From PoT sp049331405 (GTDB lineage Bacteria > Planctomycetota > Planctomycetia > Isosphaerales > Isosphaeraceae): 64,000 nucleotides of DNA. The position numbers and the translations under genes were made by a program. How positions within the stretch are numbered: position 1 is the first letter of the stretch; each line of letters starts with the position of its first letter. Positions 56,646-63,932 of this stretch are shown here, in pieces. Where the stretch lies: the NCBI RefSeq assembly GCF_049331405.1, contig NZ_CP186274.1, forward strand, positions 930,001-994,000, given 5' to 3'. Below the pieces are notes generated by a model, which was not told the origin of the DNA, did not search any database, and saw only the letters and a program-made list of their open reading frames with translations.

Positions 56646-58169
56646 ATGACGATGGCGAAGCGCGCGAAAGTCTTAACTAAATCGGCCACGATCGAAATAG
56701 CCCCCGGACTACCAACGGACAAGCAGGTCATTTATTGCGGCGATAACCTCGACAAGCTCAAGACGATGCCGTCGGGATTCGTGGACCTGATCTATATTGA
56801 TCCCCCATTCAATTCGGATCGTAACTATGAAGTCTTCTGGGGAGAGCACAAGGAGAAGCGATCCTTCGAGGATCGCCACGAGTCTACGGATGCCTACTTA
56901 AGATACATGCTCCCGAGATGCGAGCAGCTCTACAGGGTTCTGAGCCCGACTGGCAGCTTTTACTACCATTGCGACTGGCATGCGAGCCACTACGTGAAGG
57001 TGATGCTCGATCGGATCTTCGGCGAGAACAACTTCCAGAACGAAATAGTCTGGCGGCGGACTGGCGCGCACAATGATCCGCGGCGATACGGCGCGAATTT
57101 CGACTCGATATTCTATTACACCAAGAGCAAAGTCAGGACGTGGAACCGACAATACACTCCGTACACGCAACACTACATAGACCAGAATTATAGATACAAG
57201 GATGAGAATGGTCGCCGTTTCCGCGTCTCAGACATGACCGCCAACAAGCCGGGAGGAGACGTGTCTTATGAGTGGACGACGCCCACCGGGCAGGTCGTCC
57301 GCCCGTACAAGGGCCGGTATTGGGCATATTCGAAGGAGAAGATGAAGGCGATGGAGGTCGCCGGGCAGATCTACTATCGCCGGACCGGGATGCCGATGCT
57401 CAAGCATTACCTAGACGAGATGCCCGGCGTCCCGCTCCAGGCCTTCTGGGACGATATCGATGGCGTGATCTCCGGCAGCGCCGAGCGGGTAGGTTATCCG
57501 ACCCAGAAGCCCTTGCAATTGCTGGATCGGGTCATCAATGCCAGCAGCAACCCCGACGACATCGTGCTGGACGCCTTCTGCGGCTGCGGGACCGCCCTCG
57601 AGGTCGCGGAGAATCTCGGACGCCGCTGGATCGGGATCGACGTCTCGCCCACCGCCTGCCGCGTCATGTCGTCGCGACTCCAGTCGCGATGCGGACTCCG
57701 CGAAGGGCGGGATTTCTTCGTGCGTGACCTGCCCAAGACTCCCGAGCAGCTGATGGCCTACCCGCCATTTGAATTCGAGAACTGGGCGGTCAATGCCCTC
57801 AACACAGTCCTCGTCAACGGCCGCGCCATCGCCAATCGCGCCAAGGTCAACGATAAAGGTATCGACGGTCGGATCTATCCGATTAATGCGGACAGGAAGA
57901 AGGTCGCTGGCTTCGACCTGTTCGGCCAGGTCGACGACTGGTTGCCAGTCCAGGTGAAGCAGAAGGAGAAGGCGGGGCGGCAGGACATCGACCTTTTTGA
58001 GACGGCGATGCGGCGGCAGCACCGCGAGAAGGGGTTCTTCGTCTCCTTCGATTTCACGTCCGATGCCAAAAAGGAAATCGATAGGGTGAAGCGAGAGGTT
58101 GACGGGATGGAGATCATCCCCATCACCGTTGATGAGATCCTCGCGGAAGAGGTCAGATATCGCGTCTGA
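56646..58169 (+). CDS. DNA methyltransferase fused to Mrr-type nuclease
   Basis: ATG at 56646 gives 507 aa; a TTG far upstream would lengthen it. Residues 40-350 are a beta-class methyltransferase: motif IV IDPPF (51-55) precedes motif I DAFCGCGTA (309-317), which is followed by WIGID (328-332). DPPF allows N6-adenine or N4-cytosine methylation. Residues 395-507 are an Mrr-like nuclease: DKGIDGRI (Asp403-Asp407) and PVQVKQK (Gln436, Lys438) give the D-(Q/E)xK triad. One chain could therefore both methylate and cut, a IIG-like or single-chain R-M enzyme. There is no specificity subunit nearby. Confidence 0.88.
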   Translation: MTMAKRAKVLTKSATIEIAPGLPTDKQVIYCGDNLDKLKTMPSGFVDLIYIDPPFNSDRNYEVFWGEHKEKRSFEDRHESTDAYLRYMLPRCEQLYRVLSPTGSFYYHCDWHASHYVKVMLDRIFGENNFQNEIVWRRTGAHNDPRRYGANFDSIFYYTKSKVRTWNRQYTPYTQHYIDQNYRYKDENGRRFRVSDMTANKPGGDVSYEWTTPTGQVVRPYKGRYWAYSKEKMKAMEVAGQIYYRRTGMPMLKHYLDEMPGVPLQAFWDDIDGVISGSAERVGYPTQKPLQLLDRVINASSNPDDIVLDAFCGCGTALEVAENLGRRWIGIDVSPTACRVMSSRLQSRCGLREGRDFFVRDLPKTPEQLMAYPPFEFENWAVNALNTVLVNGRAIANRAKVNDKGIDGRIYPINADRKKVAGFDLFGQVDDWLPVQVKQKEKAGRQDIDLFETAMRRQHREKGFFVSFDFTSDAKKEIDRVKREVDGMEIIPITVDEILAEEVRYRV

Positions 58170-58587
58170 AGCTCACCGCCTCGCCGGGTAAGGAAGTCGA
58201 ATCATCCTCCCGCGAGGCGGCCCATTCATTGGCGACACCATAACATATCACCGCGCCATCAATCCATGTCAATGTCGATCCGACTACCAGCCGACAAGCC
58301 GCACGCCGCCAAGCCCTTGCGTACGAAGTCGATGGTTTTACGGATTGTGCTTCAACGCATCAGTCGCGTGCGCAGCCCAGAGATTTCGGGATATTTCAGC
58401 GTTGACTTTGCCCCGGAAAGGCGTGTAAATTTTCAGTGTAGTCGACGCATGTACCCTATCATCTGGGCAATCCAAACAGGAGGTCCGCTCGCAGCGCTTG
58501 GCCTGGTGGCCCGTGCAGCTTGCCGATCCGGGCCGCTTGGGGCGGCAAGGGTTTGAGCTCGTCTTACCGGAGGATCGGCGAACGTGC
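58170..58587. other. Gap with terminator stem and integrase remnant
   Basis: CCGCCTCGC and GCGAGGCGG (58176-58220) form a stem with a long loop after the MTase gene. Beyond it is AT-richer DNA holding the integrase-like remnant. No intact gene is supported. Confidence 0.5.
58338..58454 (-). pseudogene. C-terminal remnant of a tyrosine integrase
   Basis: The minus-strand frame encodes VHASTTLKIYTPFRGKVNAEIS and RNLWAAHATDALKHNP, then a stop. Tyrosine integrases of planctomycetes commonly end with a GH/RHxSxxTTxxxY segment (the catalytic His and Tyr) followed by such a helix. Upstream the match is lost. The residue pattern is suggestive but short. Confidence 0.4.
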
Positions 58588-58989
58588 TCAGGCCCGGGGA
58601 GGGCTGGCATCCCGGCTTGGCGGGAGCGGCGGCGGGGTTGAGATGCTGGGCAGGGGCGGGGGCTTCCTGGCCAGCTCTTGTGGCGAGGCGAACAGGTCCA
58701 TGTCCGAATCGTGCCCGACTCCGGCCTTGCGAGCACTAGGCGGCGTCGACCAGGACTCGGGCGGCTGGGGGCCACCTTCATAGCCGCATCGCCGGCAGTT
58801 CCCCTTCTTGGGGGCGAGACGGCTCTTGCAGAGGGGGCAGTACCGAGACTCAGGCATGGACCATTTCAAATCGGAAAGGTTGCCTTCCATGTTAAGGAGG
58901 GTCAGGACGCCCCAGACCACGAAACAGGCCAGGCTGGCGACCATTATCAAGACGCCGGTGGCGGGGTCCCCCGCAGCGGCAAGCATCAT
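58588..58989 (-). CDS. Membrane protein with zinc ribbon
   Basis: The 133-aa product has one membrane helix (ATGVLIMVASLACFVVWGVLTLL) and a zinc ribbon CPLCKSRLAPKKGNCRRCGYEGG, then a Pro-rich tail. Such short anchored zinc-ribbon proteins are common, without a defined role. The ribosome site is weak. Confidence 0.6.
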   Translation of the reverse strand: MMLAAAGDPATGVLIMVASLACFVVWGVLTLLNMEGNLSDLKWSMPESRYCPLCKSRLAPKKGNCRRCGYEGGPQPPESWSTPPSARKAGVGHDSDMDLFASPQELARKPPPLPSISTPPPLPPSRDASPPRA

Positions 58990-59085
58990 CGGATTGCCTA
59001 TCGTTAACTGATATCAAACTTAGTGATTAAGTAGTCCCGCTCAGCATCTTGTCGGGCCGCATGAAAGCGAATCGAGGTGGCAAGT

Positions 59086-59658
59086 ATGTCCAATCTGCCT
59101 TCTTCCAAAACCCCACCCGATGCGACGATCCTGCCCACCGCGATAAGCTTTCAACCCAAGCCGATAAGGACTCGCTATGCTTACCTGCGAAACCCCGCCG
59201 GCACGATCACCGGGATCGCCCGAGACTGGAAAGAGGGGGACACGGCACGTTGCCGGCTCTGCCCGCTCGGCGAGTGCGTCGCGAGTGGCAATGGGTGCCT
59301 GCTGCTCTTTAACCGCTACATCCCGCCGAACGAGGTCGAGAACTTCTCAAGCGCCGGGTTCACTACCCAGCGTTCCGGAATCGGGATCGGCCCCGCCCTC
59401 GATGGTCCCGCCAACGCCCCGGACCTGGCCCTCGGATCCGAGCGAGCGGACCCGATAGTTCCTGTGGAGGAAGGCAAGGAAGTGCTCCGACTTCTCTTCG
59501 TCCAGCAGGATGGTCGTGTCGCCGAGGACGAGTTGGACGCGCCGGGAGTCATGCCCGGAAGGGCCGGCCTCGACGGTCTCGACGATGGCGCTCAGGCGGT
59601 CAAGGTTGACGGTCCGATTGTCGATTCGCAGCAGGTCCATCAGTCGTCCGCCAGTTAG
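59086..59658 (+). CDS. CRLCP-motif protein, paralogue 3, with read-through C-terminus
   Basis: AGGTGG precedes the ATG. Residues 1-95 have the family features (YAYLRNPAGTITGIARDWKEGDTARCRLCPLGECVASGNGCLLLFNRYIPPNEVENF). After that, no stop is met until 59658, and the DNA is the coding DNA of the minus-strand gene at 59347. The usual family end (PFGVVAP) is missing. I infer that its original stop was lost when the two genes became joined. Confidence 0.55.
   Translation: MSNLPSSKTPPDATILPTAISFQPKPIRTRYAYLRNPAGTITGIARDWKEGDTARCRLCPLGECVASGNGCLLLFNRYIPPNEVENFSSAGFTTQRSGIGIGPALDGPANAPDLALGSERADPIVPVEEGKEVLRLLFVQQDGRVAEDELDAPGVMPGRAGLDGLDDGAQAVKVDGPIVDSQQVHQSSAS
59347..59640 (-). CDS. Small protein sharing an N-terminal domain with the gene at 60596
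   Basis: The 97-aa product (LLRIDNRTVNLDRLSAIVETVEAGPSG ... VQLVLGDTTILLDEEKSEHFLAFLHRN) aligns with residues 1-60 of the gene at 60596 (FLKLGDRLVDFDKIARVELDAADD ... VFIHTDRHRVSFYDQD). Both look like a small beta barrel. It overlaps the plus-strand frame at 59086 over all its length. Confidence 0.65.
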   Translation of the reverse strand: MDLLRIDNRTVNLDRLSAIVETVEAGPSGHDSRRVQLVLGDTTILLDEEKSEHFLAFLHRNYRVRSLGSEGQVRGVGGTIEGGADPDSGTLGSEPGA

Positions 59659-59663
59659 GTTGG

Positions 59664-60047
59664 TCAGCCCACGTCTTTCTTGCTGCTCTTCATCTCAGGC
59701 AACGTCCCGCCAGCTCCGGACTTCTCCGGCCGCTGGTCCGGATACTCCCCCACGCCGATGAGCCGACGCCACGCCTTCACCGCCCCTATCTCGCGGACGA
59801 TCCTCCGTATCTCCCGCTCGCACCTCAACTCCTCGGCGCCCGACGCTTCGACCTGGTCGTTGAACAGGTAATCCAAAGACACATCAAATTCGGATGCCAA
59901 CTTGAGTGCCAGGTCAAGGCTCGGCACGTTGGCCTTCCTGAGCCAATTGCCCACGAGCGTCTGGGACACGTCGAGGCGGTCGCCGAGCCCCTTCTGGGAC
60001 AAGCCCTTCTCGTCCATCAATTGGCGAAGCTTCGTCGAGAATTCCAT
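59664..60047 (-). CDS. XRE-family repressor
   Basis: The start at 60047 has GGAG. Residues 4-60 are a Xre HTH (LRQLMDEKGLSQKGLGDRLDVSQTLVGNWLRKANVPSLDLALKLASEFDVSLDYLF). The rest is a polar helix and tail, without a LexA-like peptidase. It faces the HTH gene at 60217 over a 170-base control region, the classic lysogeny switch layout, so it is the best candidate for the prophage repressor. Confidence 0.8.
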   Translation of the reverse strand: MEFSTKLRQLMDEKGLSQKGLGDRLDVSQTLVGNWLRKANVPSLDLALKLASEFDVSLDYLFNDQVEASGAEELRCEREIRRIVREIGAVKAWRRLIGVGEYPDQRPEKSGAGGTLPEMKSSKKDVG

Positions 60048-60123
60048 CACTCCATAAGGCATTACCAGCATTCGGCTTACAATGCCTCCTCGGTGATTTT
60101 GACCGAAATAAAAAGTCTGACTG

Positions 60124-60152
60124 TTGACTATGAAAACCTAGGCTGCTACATT
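60124..60152 (+). promoter_or_regulatory. Promoter in the repressor-Cro interval
   Basis: TTGACT (60124-60129), 17 bases, TACATT (60147-60152) point rightward to the gene at 60217. The upstream part (TTTTGACCGAAAT near 60105) may hold repressor sites. Confidence 0.6.
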
Positions 60153-60216
60153 TCCTCTGTCGAAACGACGGTAACGCCGATGCCAAACGCAACAGCGGGT
60201 TCGAGCGAGGAATGCC

Positions 60217-60426
60217 ATGGCCGAGAATGGATTGATGTCTTTCGCCGAGTCGGCGAGAGCACTGGGAATCCAAAAGCCAACCATTGCTGATGCGGTCAAG
60301 TTGCTCGGTTTGACACCAAAGAAAATGTCAAACGGCAAGGCCAAAGGACTGGACCAGAAGGACCGCAACACGATTCGGAAGGCCCTGAGGATACCCTCGA
60401 AACAGCAGCTAGCCGCCACCGCCTGA
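60217..60426 (+). CDS. Cro/excisionase-like small HTH protein
   Basis: GAGG before the ATG. The 69-aa product has an HTH at about 7-35 (SFAESARALGIQKPTIADAVKLLGL) of the MerR/excisionase or Cro type and a basic end. It is divergent from the XRE repressor, so it would be the first early gene. It could also be the excisionase. Confidence 0.65.
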   Translation: MAENGLMSFAESARALGIQKPTIADAVKLLGLTPKKMSNGKAKGLDQKDRNTIRKALRIPSKQQLAATA

Positions 60427-60595
60427 CCACCGCCATATCGGCAAGTCAGGCATATCAAGGCAACGGACAGTCATTCGCGGGACGGCCTAAAAGATTAGCC
60501 GACCCGCAAAATTGAACCGATCGACGCCGCGGACCTCAGCGATCCAGGGTGGACGTGGAAGGAACGCGCGGAGCGAACGAAGGGGAGGGGTAAGC

Positions 60596-61279
60596 GTGCG
60601 GACGTTCCTGAAGCTGGGCGACAGGTTGGTGGACTTCGATAAGATCGCGAGGGTCGAGCTCGACGCGGCCGACGACGAAGAAGGGGCGGTCTTCATCCAT
60701 ACGGATCGGCATCGGGTTTCGTTCTACGACCAGGATGCGTCCATCCTTCGCGGCTTCTTCGGCCAGGGCGAAGCTCCCTGCTCCATCACCACAAGGCCCG
60801 GCGCCTGCCAGATCATCGACCTCACGCCCGTCGACGAACCCGCCCCACAGTTTGCCGCCGAGCCCGAGCCTGTCCGGCCCGCTCCGGAGGGGAAGCTCGC
60901 CGTTAGCAAGCTCACCGAGCACGACATCGCGAAGCTGATCACCGGATGCCTCGAATCGGCTGGCCTCGGCAAGTTCGAGATCTTCTCCTTCTCGCCCCTC
61001 AACGCCGTCGAGCTAGACGCGGACCAAGAGGCAACTAGGGTCGCCGCCGAAGAGTCGAGCCCGCAGGCCACCACAGGAGCCATGGCCGACCTCGTCCGGG
61101 AAGAATGCCTCGCCCAGTCAAAGTCCCTCCGCGACCTTGCGAGGGGTTACGTCGAGGGCCTCACGGGGCAGGGCATATCGGCCTCCGAAGTTCGCGACAT
61201 TGCGGGGCAGATCGTCAGCAATCTCGCCAGGATCGCCGTCGAGGCCGAGGTCGCGGCCATACCTGCAGCCAAGCCCTGA
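60596..61279 (+). CDS. Early-region protein (227 aa)
   Basis: A GTG start with AGGGGAGGGG before it. Residues 1-60 form the small domain also found at 59347; then a Pro/Glu linker and a helical C-terminal half (LVREECLAQSKSLRDLARGYVEGLTGQGISASEVRDIAGQIVSNLARIAVEAEVAA). No family recognised. Confidence 0.65.
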   Translation: MRTFLKLGDRLVDFDKIARVELDAADDEEGAVFIHTDRHRVSFYDQDASILRGFFGQGEAPCSITTRPGACQIIDLTPVDEPAPQFAAEPEPVRPAPEGKLAVSKLTEHDIAKLITGCLESAGLGKFEIFSFSPLNAVELDADQEATRVAAEESSPQATTGAMADLVREECLAQSKSLRDLARGYVEGLTGQGISASEVRDIAGQIVSNLARIAVEAEVAAIPAAKP

Positions 61280-61317
61280 CCAGCACCCATCACCCCCAAC
61301 CAACGAAAGCCCGAGCC

Positions 61318-61683
61318 ATGACCCCGCAACCCGAAGACGATATCCGCGACCACTTCCGGATCGAGGCCCTCCGCATCAGGCTCAACGCCCGGCTCGCGAG
61401 GCTGGACGACCTCGAGCGACCGATCGCCGAGCGGCTGGCCACGCTGGTGGATGCAGGATCCAGGCGGACGTTCGCCGTCCACGGCGAGGCCGTCACGGTG
61501 GTCCACGGATACGACCACCCTCCGGCGATCATCCGGGGTTCGCTCGAGCCGATCGCGACGGTCCGCTACGCGATCGATGGGGCGGCCGACGGCGACGTTC
61601 TGCCCTGGCCGGATGAGACCGAGCTGAGGCTGATCACGGCGGAACCGAAGGGGTTCAAGCTCGCGGGGTCGCCGGGGGCGTGA
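61318..61683 (+). CDS. Hypothetical protein (121 aa)
   Basis: Helical N-terminal half (FRIEALRIRLNARLARLDDLERPIAERL) and beta-rich end (RTFAVHGEAVTVVHGYDHPP). It ends 16 bases before the tRNA-like block. No family. Confidence 0.6.
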   Translation: MTPQPEDDIRDHFRIEALRIRLNARLARLDDLERPIAERLATLVDAGSRRTFAVHGEAVTVVHGYDHPPAIIRGSLEPIATVRYAIDGAADGDVLPWPDETELRLITAEPKGFKLAGSPGA

Positions 61684-61699
61684 GAGCCGGAACGCGAAA

Positions 61700-61798
61700 G
61701 GCACGGCCAGGGAAACCGGCATCGGGGTGGCCAACGCATCCGAACTTGCGGGTGTCACTTGCAAGGTTGGCCAGCGGGTTCGACTCCCGCACGTGCCA
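61700..61798 (+). tRNA. tRNA-like element 3 (Asp-like, aberrant D region)
   Basis: Acceptor GGCACG pairs with CGTGCC; T arm GCGGG-TTCGACT-CCCGC is perfect. A stem TTGCGG/TTGCAA with seven-base loop GTGTCAC gives anticodon GTC (Asp) if folded so. The D region is about 43 bases, more than double normal. The 3' end is CCA-like only by the acceptor (GCCA). Function is uncertain. Confidence 0.5.
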
Positions 61799-61926
61799 TG
61801 GCCTGGGGGTGCTTCGGCACAGTGGGGGTAATGCCCCTCCCGGGCCTCCAATCGTGGGGTCCTTTCCGGCCAGATGCGACGCAAAACGCATGGGAGACCG
61901 GAGGTCTGGCCAACCATACGGGCCGT
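61799..61926 (+). ncRNA. Structured non-coding segment between tRNA-like elements
   Basis: GGCCAGA/TCTGGCC enclose a TGCG/CGCA hairpin and a GACC/GGTC hairpin (about 61871-61917), and GGGG/CCCC stems lie before this. It has no open frame with support. It may be part of a larger RNA that includes both tRNA-like elements. Confidence 0.35.
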
Positions 61927-62085
61927 GACGGTTGATGTTGGCCTGGGAGCCAACGGCAGCTCAATGAGCCTGGGTAAGGCACGCGGCAGCGACGTTACCA
62001 CCGTGTTTCCCCTCAAGGGATAGGTAAACGACAAGCACGGGAGATCGACCTGCCCATGTGTCGGTTCGATTCCGACCAGCCGTCA
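61927..62085 (+). tRNA. tRNA-like element 4 with large internal insertion
   Basis: Acceptor GACGGTT pairs with AGCCGTC, and the T arm GTCGG-TTCGATT-CCGAC is perfect. About 125 bases separate the two parts, with a GTTGGC/GCCAAC hairpin and other stems, rather than the usual 40-odd. Either a tRNA with an intron-like insert, or a tRNA mimic. Confidence 0.5.
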
Positions 62086-62144
62086 TCTGGCCCGCTCAAC
62101 GTCAGAGCGGGTCATGTCTAGAGATGAGCAGGGGAGACAGGTTT
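62086..62144. other. Spacer after the RNA block
   Basis: GCCCGCTC-AACGTCA-GAGCGGGT (about 62091-62111) is a compact hairpin directly after the last tRNA-like element, and could end that transcript. The ribosome site GGGGAGA for the next gene follows. Confidence 0.55.
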
Positions 62145-62591
62145 ATGGGGTTCCTGGACAAGCTCAAGTCGTTCGCGTCGGGGACCGGCCTCGGGGCCGA
62201 GTTCGCCAAGATACGGGACCGTGCCGCGGTCAACGCCACCCTGGCGGCCATCGCCCTCGTCGCCGGGGCCGACGGCGACATCGAGCCGGCCGAGCGGAAG
62301 GCCGGGGCCGACTTCGTCCGCAAGGGCGACCTCTTCCAGTCCTTCGACCGCGAGCAGCTCGCCACCACGCTCGAGGGCTACTACTCCAAGGCGACCAACG
62401 AGATCGCCAAGCAGGACCTCTTCGACGCGATCGGGAAGGTCAAGGGGACCGACTACGCCCGCTCGGTGGTCAAGATCGGGATCGGCATCGCGGGCGCCGA
62501 CGGCGAGTTCGAGCCGCAGGAGAAGGAGATCCTCCGCGAGGTCTGCCTGACCCTCGGCCTCAACCCGGTCGACTTCAAGGGGCTCGCATGA
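62145..62591 (+). CDS. TerB-like protein
   Basis: From the ATG after GGGGAGAC, the 148-aa product has ALVAGADGDIEPAERKAGADFV and GIAGADGEFEPQEKEILREVCLTLGLNP, the two acidic metal-binding repeats of TerB/tellurite-resistance proteins. It lacks other ter genes. TerB domains are proposed to act in phage-related stress responses. It overlaps the next start by four bases. Confidence 0.85.
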   Translation: MGFLDKLKSFASGTGLGAEFAKIRDRAAVNATLAAIALVAGADGDIEPAERKAGADFVRKGDLFQSFDREQLATTLEGYYSKATNEIAKQDLFDAIGKVKGTDYARSVVKIGIGIAGADGEFEPQEKEILREVCLTLGLNPVDFKGLA

Positions 62592-62749
62592 ACCCGGCCA
62601 AGGTCGCGTTCCTGGTCGGCGTCGCCCTGGCCCTCTCGCTGGCCATCGTGCTCATCAACGCCTTGCCGCTCATCTTCGACGTCCTGACGGTCTCGGTCTG
62701 GACGCTGGGCGGGATCGTGTTGGGCCGCAAATCAACCGCCTGGTTCTGA
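62588..62749 (+). CDS. Small two-span membrane protein (53 aa)
   Basis: ATGA overlap with the TerB-like gene. Two membrane helices (VAFLVGVALALSLAIVLINAL and VLTVSVWTLGGIVLG). Probably acts with the TerB-like protein; no family. Confidence 0.6.
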   Translation: MNPAKVAFLVGVALALSLAIVLINALPLIFDVLTVSVWTLGGIVLGRKSTAWF

Positions 62750-62858
62750 ACCATGCTCCGCAAAGGGCGATGGAGGCGGCCCGGGAGTCAGCCGGCGAGT
62801 GTCCCGGTGCCCGTCAAAGTTAACCCCGGCCAACGTGACAACCCAGATGCCTACTCAG

Positions 62859-62889
62859 CCTGCCGGGCAGGCCAATGCCCGGCAGGTTT
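62859..62889 (+). terminator. Intrinsic terminator-like hairpin before sigma gene
   Basis: CCTGCCGGGCA and TGCCCGGCAGG pair over 11 bp with a six-base loop, followed by TTT. It separates the TerB operon from the sigma gene. Confidence 0.65.
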
Positions 62890-62913
62890 CACCCCACACA
62901 ACAGGAGACGACC

Positions 62914-63654
62914 GTGCTAGCGACCCAGGAAGCGAGGATCGGCGCAACAAAAAAGGGTGGGGCGCCCGACAGCACCCCACCCACCAACGAAAGCACAGGC
63001 GATCAAATTATAGCACAAGAGAACGTCGAGGCCAGCCCCGGCCTCACCCGGGCCCAGCAGGCCTTGTGCGAGGCCCACTACAAGCGGGCCAGGCGGATCG
63101 GCCGGGCGTTCGCCCGCAAGTATCCGCAGTTCAACATCGACTGGAGGGGGGCCGTCCACGAGGGCCTCGTCCAGGCCGCCCGGACGTACCGCCCCGACAA
63201 GGGGGCCTCGTTCGAGACCTACTCCCGCCAACGCGTCGAAGGCTCGTGCTTCGATTTCATGCGTCGGGAACGCCTCAAGGGCTACGGCCGGTCGCGCGGC
63301 TACGAGGGGGCCCCGAAGCTCTGGAGGCTCGAGGAGGCCGAGTGGCTGCTCAGCGGCACCCGCAAGGTGCTGGGCGCGCGGCGTCCGCTGCTCAAGGCCC
63401 TGACCTCCGACGAGCCCCCGGTCGGCTCGGCGATCGAGGCCGAGGAGTCCGCCGAGGAGGTCCGCCGCCTGACCCGCTGCCTCCGTCGCCGCGAGCGGGA
63501 GATCATCCGCCGGTACTACATCGGCGACCGCCCGACGTTCGCCGAGTTGGGCCGGGACCTGGGGCTCTGCGAGTCCCGCGTCTGCCAGCTCCACTCCGCC
63601 GGCCTCGAGGAGCTCCGCCACGAGATCGAGGCGGGGAAGGGGCGTGCGGCATGA
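62914..63654 (+). CDS. Phage sigma-70-family factor
   Basis: A GTG start with GGAGAC gives 246 aa. Region 2 is RARRIGRAFARKYPQFNIDWRGAVHEGLVQAARTYRPDKGASFETYSRQRVEGSCFDFMRRER; region 4 is LRRREREIIRRYYIGDRPTFAELGRDLGLCESRVCQLHSAGLEELRHEI. The two-region layout and spacing are those of FliA/SigF-like group 3 factors. It could direct late phage genes or AT-poor promoters not recognised by the host. ATGA overlap with the next gene. Confidence 0.85.
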   Translation: MLATQEARIGATKKGGAPDSTPPTNESTGDQIIAQENVEASPGLTRAQQALCEAHYKRARRIGRAFARKYPQFNIDWRGAVHEGLVQAARTYRPDKGASFETYSRQRVEGSCFDFMRRERLKGYGRSRGYEGAPKLWRLEEAEWLLSGTRKVLGARRPLLKALTSDEPPVGSAIEAEESAEEVRRLTRCLRRREREIIRRYYIGDRPTFAELGRDLGLCESRVCQLHSAGLEELRHEIEAGKGRAA

Positions 63655-63932
63655 ACGTCATGCAATGCCTGCGGATCTTCGGGCCGATCGGCGTCCACGA
63701 CATCGCCGATCGCGGCGAGATGACCCACAAGGAGGCTTTCGGCGAGCTCGGCACGATGCTCGTCATGCGGCTCGCCGAGGAGGTGCGTGAGGGCAAGTTC
63801 GACCTCACCGAGGCCGGCCGGCTCGTCTACGAGCGGCTATTCGCGAAGAAGGAGGACGACCAGGTCGAGCTCCGGTTCGCCGATGACGGGGCGGGATGCG
63901 TCGGGGTCGCCGTGCTGGAGGGCCTCCGATGA
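63651..63932 (+). CDS. wHTH-like hypothetical protein (93 aa)
   Basis: The product (LRIFGPIGVHDIADRGEMTHKEAFGELGTMLVMRLAEEVREGKFDLTEAGRLVYERLF) resembles a winged helix with a final wing. It is coupled to the sigma gene and may be its anti-sigma or co-regulator; that is inference. Confidence 0.6.
   Translation: MNVMQCLRIFGPIGVHDIADRGEMTHKEAFGELGTMLVMRLAEEVREGKFDLTEAGRLVYERLFAKKEDDQVELRFADDGAGCVGVAVLEGLR

Noticed and set aside
62145..62749. Complete tellurite-resistance operon
   Set aside because: Only a TerB-like domain and a small membrane protein are present; no TerC, TerD or TerZ genes.
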